From positions 1-64,000 of the forward strand of contig CAXYYS010000002.1 in NCBI GenBank assembly GCA_964293585.1: a stretch of 64,000 nt of DNA, written 5' to 3'. This document shows positions 8,608 to 16,867 of this stretch, one piece after another. The position numbers were made by a program, and so were the translations under genes. This DNA is from JAKVKY01 sp964293585. Lineage in GTDB: Bacteria > Bacillota > Negativicutes > Acidaminococcales > Acidaminococcaceae. How positions within the stretch are numbered: position 1 is the stretch's first letter; each line of letters opens with the position of its first letter. The notes beneath the pieces are model-generated. The model did not search any database, was not told where the DNA came from, and saw only the letters and a program-made list of their open reading frames with translations.

Positions 8608-11406
8608 ATGATGAGCAGACAATTAGGGAAACAGGCAGTCGCCTTGGCGCTGGCCTGTTTGTGCCTGCTTTTTTGTTGGGCGGGCCAGGCGTCTGCAGCT
8701 ACGCTTAAGATCGGTTTGATTTCCTTAGGCGGTTATGCTTACCGGGATGAGGAAGGTGTTATCCGCGGGTTTGACGCAGAGTTTGCCCTGAACATGGCCA
8801 ATGCGGCCCAGATGCAGGCCGATTACTATTTGTACGAAGATGTGCCCCGCGCCCTGCAGGACCTGCAGGACGGCAATATCGACGTCCTGATGGATTTTGC
8901 CAGGACCCCGGAACGGCAGCAGCGATTCCTGTTTACCGAGTATCCTCTGGAGGCGCAGAGTAATTCTATCTTTGTACGCCGGGACGACGAGCGTTATCTT
9001 TATGGTGAACCGGCGCAGCTGAACGGGATGAAGATTGCCTATAGCAAAGGCACTGCGGCCAGAGAAAATTTGCTGAGCTATTGCGCCGCTAATAAACTGC
9101 AACCGCAATTACAGGAGTATAAGGATAATAAAGCCACCCTGGCGGCGTTAATGGCCGGCCAGGTGGATGCCGTGGTCTGGGGCGGGGCTCCTGCGGCTCA
9201 GTGCCGGGCTGTCCTCTATTTTGGACCGGAAAATTCTTATGTTATGCTGCGCAAGGACAACCTGCAGTTAAAGGCCAGGCTGGATGCCGCCCTGGGCAGG
9301 TTGCTGCAGGACGAGCCTTTCCTGGCGCAGCGCCTGAATGATAAATATATGCATGGCAGTGAAGGCCGCCAGCTTAATTTTAGCAGCCGGGAACGGGAAT
9401 TTGTCAGGTCGCATCCTTCTTTGAAGGTGGCGGTTATCAAAAAAGATAAACCGTTCTTTTATGAAAAATCCGGGAAGCCGGAGGGTATCCTGCCGGAATA
9501 TTTTGCGGTACTGTCCCGGCTTACGGGGATGCAGTTTACCTTTGTGACCTACGCCAGCCATTCCGACGTGGCCACTGCTGTCAAAACCGGCGAGGCGGAT
9601 GTGGCCGGTATTTATGGCGGCGACCCGTTGACGGCCGACAGTGAAGGTTTATTGCATACTTCGGCGTACGTGCTGATGCCGGCCATGCAGATTACCAGGG
9701 CCGGGTTTACCGGTCCGGTGCAGAAGGTGGGCGTGGCGCGCCGCCGTCTGAACATGATCGGGATCCAGCTTGCCGGCAGCCGTCCGGAACTGCAGCTGGT
9801 GCCTTACGCCAATAACGAGGAAAGTTATCAGGCCCTGGCCGCTGGCCAGGTGGATGCTATCTATAGTTCGCTGGCAGTAGCGGCCTGGCAGTTAAATGAA
9901 CATGGTTCTTCCAAGCTGAATGTGACGGCTATACCCGGGATGAACCTGAATTTTAACGGCGCCGTGGCCAAAGAAAATTACTTGTTGTGCAATATCTTGA
10001 ACAAGGCGCTGCGTTTAGCCGAGCCGGATATGCAGCGTCTGATTACGAATTATTCCAATCAGAGCGGCGGGTTTTGGCAGCTGGTGGAACGGGCGCCGGC
10101 CACGTACATTGTCTTTTGGGGCGCGCTGATGCTGGCCCTGATCCTGGGGCTGGCCTATACCATGTTCAAGCTGAACCGTCAGCACCGGGAAAAGGTGGAA
10201 GTTATGGCGCAGGCCGCTGCCACCGAGACCGAAAAGATCAGACTGGCGGCCCTGGAAAAGACCGCGGAAGAAAAGAACCAGTTCCTGGCTAATATCAGCC
10301 ACGATATGCGCACGCCCCTGAACGCGGTCATCGGTTTTGCCAACCTGGCCCGGGATCCGGCGGTTACCGTGAACACCAAGGATTTGTACCTGCGCAAGAT
10401 TCAGGAATCCGGGCAGCTGATGCTGGAGCTGATTAACGATACCTTGCTGCTTTCTAAGATTAACAGCGGCAAATTACAACTAAAGCTGGAACCTTTGCAA
10501 ACAGATACCGTCGCCATCTTTGGCCCGGTCTTTGAGGTGATCCGGTCGCAGGCTGCCGCCAAACAGATAACTTTTAGCGTAGATACCAGTGCAGAACTGC
10601 ACCGCAGTGTGCTGGCAGACCAGCTGAACCTGCAGAAGATTATCCTGAACCTGCTTACCAACGCTGTTAAATACACACCGGCGGGCGGCCATGTGCGGAT
10701 ACGGTTTGCTAATACAACCGGCGCTGACGGCGGCATTGATACCATAATTGAAGTGTCTGATGACGGCATCGGGATGAAGCCGGCTTTTCAGAAGCATGCC
10801 TTTGAGGCGTTCAGCCAGGAAAACCGTACCGGATACGAAACTGCCGGTACCGGTCTGGGTCTGGCCATCGTTAAACAGCTGGTGGACCTGATGGGCGGCA
10901 CGATTACCCTGGCCAGTGTGCCTGAGCAGGGGACTACTTTCACAATCCGGCTGCGGCTGGAGCCGGCACAACTGCAGGGAGATCAGACTGCTGCACCGGC
11001 AGCCCTGGATGATTCCCATCTGGCAGGCTGCAGGGTACTTTTGTGCGAAGATAACGTACTGAACCGGGAGATTGCCTGCGCCTTACTGAAAGCGCGGGGC
11101 ATGAGGGTGGATATGGCGGCTGATGGCGGGGAAGGCGTGGCTAAATTTACGGCGTCCGCCCCGGGAACGTATGCCGCCGTGCTGATGGATATCCGGATGC
11201 CGGTGCTGGATGGGTATGATACGGCTAAAGCGATCCGGGCCTTAAACCGCAGCGATGCCGGCAGCATTCCCATCATCGCCATGAGCGCCAACGCTTTTGC
11301 CGAGGATATCAGCGCTGCTAAGGCGGCGGGCATGAATGAGTATGTGACAAAACCGGTAAATCCGCAGCAGCTGTACCGGGTGCTGGCACAGCTGGTGCCA
11401 AAGTAA
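8608..11406 (+). CDS. BvgS-like hybrid sensor histidine kinase with two periplasmic solute-binding domains
   Basis: 932 residues. A signal or anchor segment (1-31) is followed by two tandem family-3 solute-binding domains (about 33-250 and 270-490), a transmembrane helix (about 498-520), HisKA with phospho-acceptor H565 in ISHDMRTPLN, and HATPase_c (NLLTNAVKYTP and GTGLGLAIVKQLV). A receiver domain near 815-930 has phospho-acceptor D861 in LMDIRMP and the conserved K in YVTKP. Family role: sensing amino acids or other small ligands in the periplasm and starting a phosphorelay. No HPt domain is fused and no partner regulator is adjacent, so the output is unknown. A second ATG lies three bases downstream; GGGAGG suits either. 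The kinase and receiver parts closely resemble those of the next kinase gene. Confidence 0.9.
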   Translation: MMSRQLGKQAVALALACLCLLFCWAGQASAATLKIGLISLGGYAYRDEEGVIRGFDAEFALNMANAAQMQADYYLYEDVPRALQDLQDGNIDVLMDFARTPERQQRFLFTEYPLEAQSNSIFVRRDDERYLYGEPAQLNGMKIAYSKGTAARENLLSYCAANKLQPQLQEYKDNKATLAALMAGQVDAVVWGGAPAAQCRAVLYFGPENSYVMLRKDNLQLKARLDAALGRLLQDEPFLAQRLNDKYMHGSEGRQLNFSSREREFVRSHPSLKVAVIKKDKPFFYEKSGKPEGILPEYFAVLSRLTGMQFTFVTYASHSDVATAVKTGEADVAGIYGGDPLTADSEGLLHTSAYVLMPAMQITRAGFTGPVQKVGVARRRLNMIGIQLAGSRPELQLVPYANNEESYQALAAGQVDAIYSSLAVAAWQLNEHGSSKLNVTAIPGMNLNFNGAVAKENYLLCNILNKALRLAEPDMQRLITNYSNQSGGFWQLVERAPATYIVFWGALMLALILGLAYTMFKLNRQHREKVEVMAQAAATETEKIRLAALEKTAEEKNQFLANISHDMRTPLNAVIGFANLARDPAVTVNTKDLYLRKIQESGQLMLELINDTLLLSKINSGKLQLKLEPLQTDTVAIFGPVFEVIRSQAAAKQITFSVDTSAELHRSVLADQLNLQKIILNLLTNAVKYTPAGGHVRIRFANTTGADGGIDTIIEVSDDGIGMKPAFQKHAFEAFSQENRTGYETAGTGLGLAIVKQLVDLMGGTITLASVPEQGTTFTIRLRLEPAQLQGDQTAAPAALDDSHLAGCRVLLCEDNVLNREIACALLKARGMRVDMAADGGEGVAKFTASAPGTYAAVLMDIRMPVLDGYDTAKAIRALNRSDAGSIPIIAMSANAFAEDISAAKAAGMNEYVTKPVNPQQLYRVLAQLVPK

Positions 11407-11422
11407 AATTCGGGCCGGACGG

Positions 11423-11451
11423 TTGACAGTTTTGACGGAACATGCTACAAT
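11423..11451 (+). promoter_or_regulatory. Consensus promoter before the Cys-rich small protein
   Basis: TTGACA (11423-11428), exactly 17 bp, TACAAT (11446-11451). Transcription should start near 11458, leaving a leader of about 107 bases before the ATG at 11565. Confidence 0.75.
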
Positions 11452-11461
11452 GGCGTCCACG

Positions 11462-11526
11462 GGTTAGCAAAAGCTAACCTACCTTAATAAACTTACGCAA
11501 CGGCTTTTTTTAAAGCAGGGGTTAGC
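11462..11526 (+). promoter_or_regulatory. Leader RNA with mutually exclusive hairpins
   Basis: GGTTAGC (11462-11468), AAAA, GCTAACC (11473-11479) form a perfect 7-bp hairpin just after the inferred transcription start. A third copy of GGTTAGC at 11520-11526 could pair with the same GCTAACC instead. A T7 run lies between (about 11505-11511). The arrangement resembles an attenuator or switch, but the ligand is unknown and no known riboswitch was recognised. Confidence 0.45.
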
Positions 11527-11564
11527 ATAAACAAACCTGGGAAAGAAGCATAAGGAGATCAACC

Positions 11565-11804
11565 ATGAATTTTGCATCAGCAGTAGTATGTATCGTTATC
11601 GTCATCCTGATGGTCGTGGCGGTCCGGCATCTGCTAAAATCAGGCGGCGGCTGCGCAGGCTGCAGCCAGGGAGCTAAAGGCGGCTGCAGTGCTTGCAGCG
11701 GTTGCAGCGCGGGCAAGGAAGGCGGCTGTGCTTTTCACTACGATCCGGATGCGCAGCAGAAAGAAAGCGTTAGTGCAGCAGTGCAGGATACAAAAAATAA
11801 CTAG
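11565..11804 (+). CDS. FeoB-associated Cys-rich membrane protein (orphan)
   Basis: 79 residues. One N-terminal transmembrane helix (about 4-24) is followed by a Gly/Ser/Cys tail with six cysteines spaced as CxxC, CxxCxxC and C. This is the layout of the FeoB-associated Cys-rich family, usually encoded beside ferrous iron transporter genes feoA and feoB. Here no feo gene is adjacent. The gene has its own promoter and terminator, so it is a monocistronic orphan. Metal or Fe-S handling at the membrane is a guess from composition only. AAGGAG lies a suitable distance before the ATG. Confidence 0.7.
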   Translation: MNFASAVVCIVIVILMVVAVRHLLKSGGGCAGCSQGAKGGCSACSGCSAGKEGGCAFHYDPDAQQKESVSAAVQDTKNN

Positions 11805-11827
11805 GCAGGACGGAAAAGTAGGAGCAG

Positions 11828-11871
11828 GATGCGAGTGGGAACTAGATGTTCCCGCCCGCATCTTTTCTTTT
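11828..11871 (+). terminator. Terminator after the Cys-rich small protein
   Basis: GATGCG-A-GTGGGAAC pairs with GTTCCCGC-C-GCATC around a 5-base loop, followed by TTTTCTTTT. Confidence 0.8.
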
Positions 11872-11890
11872 AAAATTACCTAAAATAAGG

Positions 11891-11896
11891 TATAAT
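11891..11896 (+). promoter_or_regulatory. -10 box for the second hybrid kinase gene
   Basis: A perfect TATAAT lies about 105 bases upstream of the ATG at 12001. The corresponding -35 region (TTTAAA near 11868) is poor. Confidence 0.4.
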
Positions 11897-12000
11897 ATTT
11901 ATATATGTTAAAAGGGAACGTAGTGTTAATAGGATTGTAAAAATGCTGTAACAGGGTAAAAGAAGATTCTTGGCGGTGCGGAGGCATTGCAGGAGGCATT

Positions 12001-14934
12001 ATGGTAAACGCCGGCTTGGCTTTTGATAACGCGGAGATTTTTAATTCTTTGAATGAGGCTGTCTATATCGTGGACAGCCAGACCCATGAGCTTTTATTCA
12101 TGAACAAGACTTTCAGAGAGTGGTTCCAGGTAGGGGAATACCGGGGCCGGAAATGCTACGATCTGATCCAGGGACTCTCGGCTCCCTGTGAGTTTTGCAG
12201 TATCCCTTTGCTCAAGCTGGGGGAGACCAGGGACTGGCGCTTTAAGAACCTGCGTATGCATCACGAAAGCATTCTTAAAGATATCGCCCTTACCTATCAG
12301 GGGCATCCGGCCATGCTGGAAATTGCCTTTAACGTGACCCTGCTGGATAAGGAACGTGCGGCCAAGGAGTATGTCCTGCAGTTGCAGCAGAAGCTGCTGC
12401 AGGATATTCAGATCCTGGACCGGCCGGAAAAACTGGAAACCCGTATCAACAAGGTCTTTCAGGACCTGGGTGCTTATCTGGAGGCAGACCGCATCTATAT
12501 CTTTTTGTTTAACGGCGCCAAGATGAGCAATACCTATGAGTGGTGCCGGGCAGGGGTGGAACCCCAGATCCAGAACCTGCAGGACATGGACGTCAGTGGC
12601 ATCAGCCGCTGGCTGCCGTATCTGGAACGCAGGGAGACCGTGGCCATCAGTGATATTGAGACGATCCGGGAAAGCTATCCTGAGGAATACGCCGTCATGG
12701 CGCCCCAGGATATTCAGAGCTATCTGGAGGCGCCCCTGATGGTCAACGAGAAGTTGTACGGTTTTGTCGGCTTTGATAATCCGCCGGTGGATAAGTTTGA
12801 GCAGCTTACACCGGTGCTGCATTCCCTGGCCTATGTGATTTCTAACGCCATGATGCGGGAGCTGCATGAGACCCATGAGCGGCAGCATGTGGACGAGATG
12901 ACTGCGCGCAAGCAGGAAATCGATAATTATAAACGGCTGATAGAGCAGCTGGAAAATCTGTACCCCAACCTGATTGCCTCGTTCCAGCTGAACCTGACCC
13001 GTAACTGGTGCGGCAAAGGACGCAGCGATTTAGACTTTGTGCTGCGCCAGGAAGCAACCGGGACCGTGGATGCTTATTTTGAAGAATTTTTTAAACTGCT
13101 GGTGGACCCGGGGCAGATAAAGAAGTTCCGGCAGATTTTTAACCGGGAGCGCCTGCTGCAGCTTTTCCAGAAAGGCGAGACCCAGGCTTCCCTGGAGTAT
13201 TCGCTGCCGTATGCGGACGGCCTGCACTGGCGGCAGGCTTTATTGCACATGTTCCGGAATCCGTTTACCGGCGATATTGAAGGACGTACTTTTGCCATTG
13301 ATATTGATGAACGTAAGACCAGGGAGTCCATCATCGAAGAACTGGTGGGCACAGACTATGACTTTGTCGCAGTGTTAAACCTGACCACGGGCCGGATTAC
13401 GGAGTATGGTTCCAAGGGACGCAGTTATGCTGAGCCGGGCAAGCTGGAGGATGTGGAGTATGAGCCGGCGATGATCACGGCCATTGGTAACTTTATCCGT
13501 CCGGACAAGAGGGAAGAAGCTATTAAGGCCCACAGCCTGGCTACGATTAAGGACAAGCTGGCGGCAGATGGTATTTACACGCTGGTGTTCCCTACCAAAA
13601 ATGGCGGCGAGGAATCCTGGCGGATCAGTTATCTGAACGGGGATAAGCAGCAGGCTTTGATTGCCCGGAAGGACGTGACCCGCTTTTTGCAAAAGGAGCG
13701 GGACCAGATTGCCGAGCTGCAACAAGCCAAGCTGGATGCGGATAAGGCAAACCAGGCCAAGAGTAATTTCTTGAACGGTATGAGCCATGATTTGCGGACG
13801 CCTTTAAACGGCATCCTGGGTTTTACCAGCCTGGCTTTACGGACGCAGGACCGGGAGCAGCGGGAAGATTACCTGCGCAAGATTAAGACCAGCGGCGAGC
13901 TGTTGGCCGATTTGGTGAACGATACCCTGGAGATGAGCCGCATTGAGAGCGGTAAGCTGGAGTTAAAACCGGAGGTCGTGGATGGCAGGCGGTTCTGGGA
14001 ATCCCTGGTAACGGCCATGCTGCCGGCGGCGGCTCTGCGCAAGATACAGCTGGAGACAGATACTGACCGGTATCCTGCGGAAAAGATTAAGGTAGACGCC
14101 CTGCAGGTAAAGAAGGTGCTGCTGAACCTGATTTCGAACGCCATAAAATACACGCCGGACGGGGGTAAGGTGCTGGTAGCTATCCAGGAACTGAACCCGC
14201 CGGTGCAGGGGTGTACGCGCCGTATCACGGTACAGGATAATGGTATCGGCATGAGCCGGGAATTTATGGAGCGCATGTTTGAACCTTTTGCCCAGGAACA
14301 TCGCCCCGAGGCACAGAATGTGGCAGGTACTGGTTTGGGCCTGGCTATTGTCAAGCGCATCGTGGATCTGATGGGCGGGTTTATCACTGTCCAGAGCAAG
14401 CTGAACGGGGGCACGCGTTTTACCGTGGACCTGCCTATTGAACACTGGCCGGAAAAGGCGGAGGATGCCGCCAGACTTCAGGCGGAGGAGGCTCTGCAGG
14501 ACCAGGATCTGCAGGCTGCTTTACAGGGACGGCAGGTACTTTTGTGTGAAGACAACTATCTGAATGCGGAAATTGCTACCCTGCTGCTGAAGGATAAGAA
14601 GATGAGCGTGGACTGGGCCAGGGACGGCCAGGAAGGCGTGGCTAAATTCCGGGATTCCCTGCCTGGGTATTACGATGTGGTGCTCATGGATATCCGCATG
14701 CCGGTGCTGGACGGGTACGGGGCGACGGCCGCTATCCGGAAGCTGCCCCGGGAGGATGCCGCGGTTGTACCGGTCGTGGCCATGACGGCGAACGCTTTTG
14801 CCGAGGATATGGCCAGGGCGAAAGCGGCGGGGCTGAGCGGGTATGTGACGAAACCTATCTTGCCGCAGCTGTTGTACCAGGCCGTGCATAAAGCCCTGCT
14901 TGCGGCGGGAAAGGCTCCTGTTTCCGGGACGTAA
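12001..14934 (+). CDS. Cytoplasmic PAS/GAF hybrid histidine kinase
   Basis: 977 residues without signal peptide or transmembrane helix. A PAS-like N-terminus (about 8-110) contains a CxxCxxC-like stretch (YDLIQGLSAPCEFC). A GAF domain (about 140-280) and one or two further PAS-like modules (about 310-560) follow. HisKA has H596 in MSHDLRTPLN, then HATPase_c (NLISNAIKYTP and GTGLGLAIVKRIV). The C-terminal receiver has D897 in LMDIRMP and K in YVTKP. The role by family is intracellular sensing and phosphorelay initiation. No HPt domain or partner regulator is nearby. The kinase and receiver resemble the preceding BvgS-like protein closely, suggesting duplication followed by swapping of the sensor part. 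AGGAGG upstream fixes the start. The ligand is unknown. Confidence 0.88.
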   Translation: MVNAGLAFDNAEIFNSLNEAVYIVDSQTHELLFMNKTFREWFQVGEYRGRKCYDLIQGLSAPCEFCSIPLLKLGETRDWRFKNLRMHHESILKDIALTYQGHPAMLEIAFNVTLLDKERAAKEYVLQLQQKLLQDIQILDRPEKLETRINKVFQDLGAYLEADRIYIFLFNGAKMSNTYEWCRAGVEPQIQNLQDMDVSGISRWLPYLERRETVAISDIETIRESYPEEYAVMAPQDIQSYLEAPLMVNEKLYGFVGFDNPPVDKFEQLTPVLHSLAYVISNAMMRELHETHERQHVDEMTARKQEIDNYKRLIEQLENLYPNLIASFQLNLTRNWCGKGRSDLDFVLRQEATGTVDAYFEEFFKLLVDPGQIKKFRQIFNRERLLQLFQKGETQASLEYSLPYADGLHWRQALLHMFRNPFTGDIEGRTFAIDIDERKTRESIIEELVGTDYDFVAVLNLTTGRITEYGSKGRSYAEPGKLEDVEYEPAMITAIGNFIRPDKREEAIKAHSLATIKDKLAADGIYTLVFPTKNGGEESWRISYLNGDKQQALIARKDVTRFLQKERDQIAELQQAKLDADKANQAKSNFLNGMSHDLRTPLNGILGFTSLALRTQDREQREDYLRKIKTSGELLADLVNDTLEMSRIESGKLELKPEVVDGRRFWESLVTAMLPAAALRKIQLETDTDRYPAEKIKVDALQVKKVLLNLISNAIKYTPDGGKVLVAIQELNPPVQGCTRRITVQDNGIGMSREFMERMFEPFAQEHRPEAQNVAGTGLGLAIVKRIVDLMGGFITVQSKLNGGTRFTVDLPIEHWPEKAEDAARLQAEEALQDQDLQAALQGRQVLLCEDNYLNAEIATLLLKDKKMSVDWARDGQEGVAKFRDSLPGYYDVVLMDIRMPVLDGYGATAAIRKLPREDAAVVPVVAMTANAFAEDMARAKAAGLSGYVTKPILPQLLYQAVHKALLAAGKAPVSGT

Positions 14935-15015
14935 AGGAAGGTACTGGCACAGGGGCGGTGAAAACGTTATAATAGGTACAGAAAGTATGCCTTACGAAAA
15001 AGGAGTGCTTGCCAG

Positions 15016-16080
15016 ATGAATATTAAGGACCAGATGATTTTGGAAGAATACCGGGAGAGCAAGGAACTGTTTACCAACCTGGGTACCACCGTGCATGACA
15101 TCTTAAAAAAGATGGTCACGGAGGAGAAGATTATCGCCATGGCCCTGGAACACCGGGTCAAGGAAGAACAGAGCCTGGCGGGTAAGCTGGATCTGAAAGG
15201 CGAAAAGTACCGCAGCCTGGACGATATTACGGATATCCTGGGCGCCAGGGTCATCTGTTTTTACAGCGACGAGGTCTACAAGGTGGCCCATCGCATTGAG
15301 AAGTTCTTTGTGGTGGACCGGGCCAATTCCTGCGACAAGCGTACGCTGCTCAAGGAAGATTCTTTCGGCTATCTGTCCCTGCATTATGTCTGCTCACTGC
15401 CCAAGGGCCAGGGTTATCCGGAGGCCATGTGCGAAAAACGGTTTGAGATTCAGCTGCGTACTGGTCTGCAGCATATCTGGGCCGCCATCAACCATGAGAC
15501 CACCTATAAGAGCGAGTTTGATGTGCCCCGGGAGATTAAGCGTTGTCTGTCCCGGCTGGCGGGCCTGATGGAATTGGCGGACGAGGAATTTATCAACGTC
15601 CGGGACCGGATGGAACATTATACGGAAGAGACCCGGGAGAAGATTATCAACAACAAGGCCGACGATATCCAGATCAATATGATCTCTTTAAAAGAATATA
15701 TGCAGCTGAACAAGGAGATGCGGCATTTCTTGTGGCAGTTAGCCGCCATCGAAGGCTCCGAGATCCGGGATGTCAGCCCGGAAAGCTACCTGCCCCAGTT
15801 AAAATGGCTGGGTTTGCAGAACCTGGGCGATGTACAGGGCTTGCTGGCCGATGACCGGGACCTGGCTTATGCCCTGGCGGAGGCGGCCTTGAAAGGCACC
15901 GAGCTGGATATTTTGGCGTCCACGGTAGGACTGAGGTTCTTGTGCCGGGCGGAGCTGTTGCGCCGCGGCTGTAGCGTGGAACAGGTCACAGACTTTTTCC
16001 TGCTCAGCTACGATGGTAAGGCCAGGGCGGAGCAGCAGGCCAAACATTTATTGGCTACCTATAAGAAGCTGCACGGTTAA
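15016..16080 (+). CDS. RelA/SpoT-type (p)ppGpp synthetase, single-domain with C-terminal extension
   Basis: 354 residues. The first ~210 carry a RelA_SpoT nucleotidyltransferase domain: DDITDILGARVICFY, FGYLSLHYV (equivalent of GYQSLH) and FEIQLRTGLQHIWA with the catalytic Glu of ExQxRT. There is no HD hydrolase domain, and no TGS or ACT domain. The C-terminal ~140 residues are helical and not recognised; small alarmone synthetases are usually 200-260 residues. Known activity: pyrophosphate transfer from ATP to GDP or GTP. The next gene, 48 bases downstream, encodes the matching hydrolase-type HD domain, so the two form a split synthetase/hydrolase pair. GGAGTG before the ATG is the likely RBS. 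Confidence 0.85.
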   Translation: MNIKDQMILEEYRESKELFTNLGTTVHDILKKMVTEEKIIAMALEHRVKEEQSLAGKLDLKGEKYRSLDDITDILGARVICFYSDEVYKVAHRIEKFFVVDRANSCDKRTLLKEDSFGYLSLHYVCSLPKGQGYPEAMCEKRFEIQLRTGLQHIWAAINHETTYKSEFDVPREIKRCLSRLAGLMELADEEFINVRDRMEHYTEETREKIINNKADDIQINMISLKEYMQLNKEMRHFLWQLAAIEGSEIRDVSPESYLPQLKWLGLQNLGDVQGLLADDRDLAYALAEAALKGTELDILASTVGLRFLCRAELLRRGCSVEQVTDFFLLSYDGKARAEQQAKHLLATYKKLHG

Positions 16081-16128
16081 GACAGGCGCCGGGTTTATTG
16101 ATGACCACCGGTACAGAGAGAAGAAAAA

Positions 16129-16707
16129 ATGGATACTAGTTTTTTAGATCAAGCGATTGTTTTTGCGGTACAGGCACATGCGGGCACGCCCAGACGGGGC
16201 AAAGATTTTCCCTATATCGTGCATCCCCTGGAAGCCATGGCTATCACGGCGACCATGACCGGTGATCAGGAACTGCTGGCGGCAGCGGTGCTCCACGATG
16301 TGGTGGAGGATACGGATTATACCGTGGAAGATTTGGAAAAAAAGTTTGGGCCGCGGGTAGCGGCGCTGGTGGCAGGCGAGAGTGATTCCCTGTACGAGAA
16401 CCAGAGCGAAGCTGCTTCCTGGCATATACGTAAACAGGAAGCCATCGACCGCATCAAGGCGCAAAGCCGGGAGGCCAAGATGGTGGCCCTGGGTGACAAG
16501 CTTTCCAATATGCGGGCCATCTACCGGGATTACCACGAGCTGGGCGACAAGTTGTGGCAGCGGTTCCATGTGACGGACGTAGCCGAACATGCCTGGCATT
16601 ACCGGGGTCTGGCCGCTTCTTTGGCGCCACTGGCGGACACGGATGCGTATAAGGAATTCGTGGACCTGATGGAGAAAGTCTTTGGCCCTGATGCGGGCAA
16701 ACGCTGA
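16129..16707 (+). CDS. HD-domain (p)ppGpp hydrolase, MESH1-like small alarmone hydrolase
   Basis: 192 residues, nearly all one HD domain of the SpoT/MESH1 type. Metal and substrate motifs are visible: YIVHPLEAM, the HD pair in VLHDVVEDTDY, and the downstream Asp in VALGDKLSNM. Family activity: Mn-dependent 3'-pyrophosphate removal from (p)ppGpp. It follows the synthetase gene by 48 bases on the same strand and is probably cotranscribed, so it would balance that enzyme. Related HD proteins can also act on other nucleotides, and small hydrolases can serve as antidotes to toxic synthetases. The RBS is AGAGAGAAG before the ATG. Confidence 0.85.
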   Translation: MDTSFLDQAIVFAVQAHAGTPRRGKDFPYIVHPLEAMAITATMTGDQELLAAAVLHDVVEDTDYTVEDLEKKFGPRVAALVAGESDSLYENQSEAASWHIRKQEAIDRIKAQSREAKMVALGDKLSNMRAIYRDYHELGDKLWQRFHVTDVAEHAWHYRGLAASLAPLADTDAYKEFVDLMEKVFGPDAGKR

Positions 16708-16867
16708 TTTCAAGTTTGCCTGCCGGCGCTGATTTTTTACCTGTTTTATAATAAGGTTAGATAAAATATAACCAAGAGATATACATAAATTTGCTATTTT
16801 GCAGTATAATAAAAGGAGAAGAGAGGAAGAACAACAGGACAAGGATAGCAGGGATGGGGGCCTTACT

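Noticed and set aside
16799..16867. N-terminal extension of the FIST protein from TTG 16799
   Set aside because: The extension is a run of Arg/Glu/Gln residues encoded by a TATAAT plus AAAAGGAG region that looks like promoter and leader.
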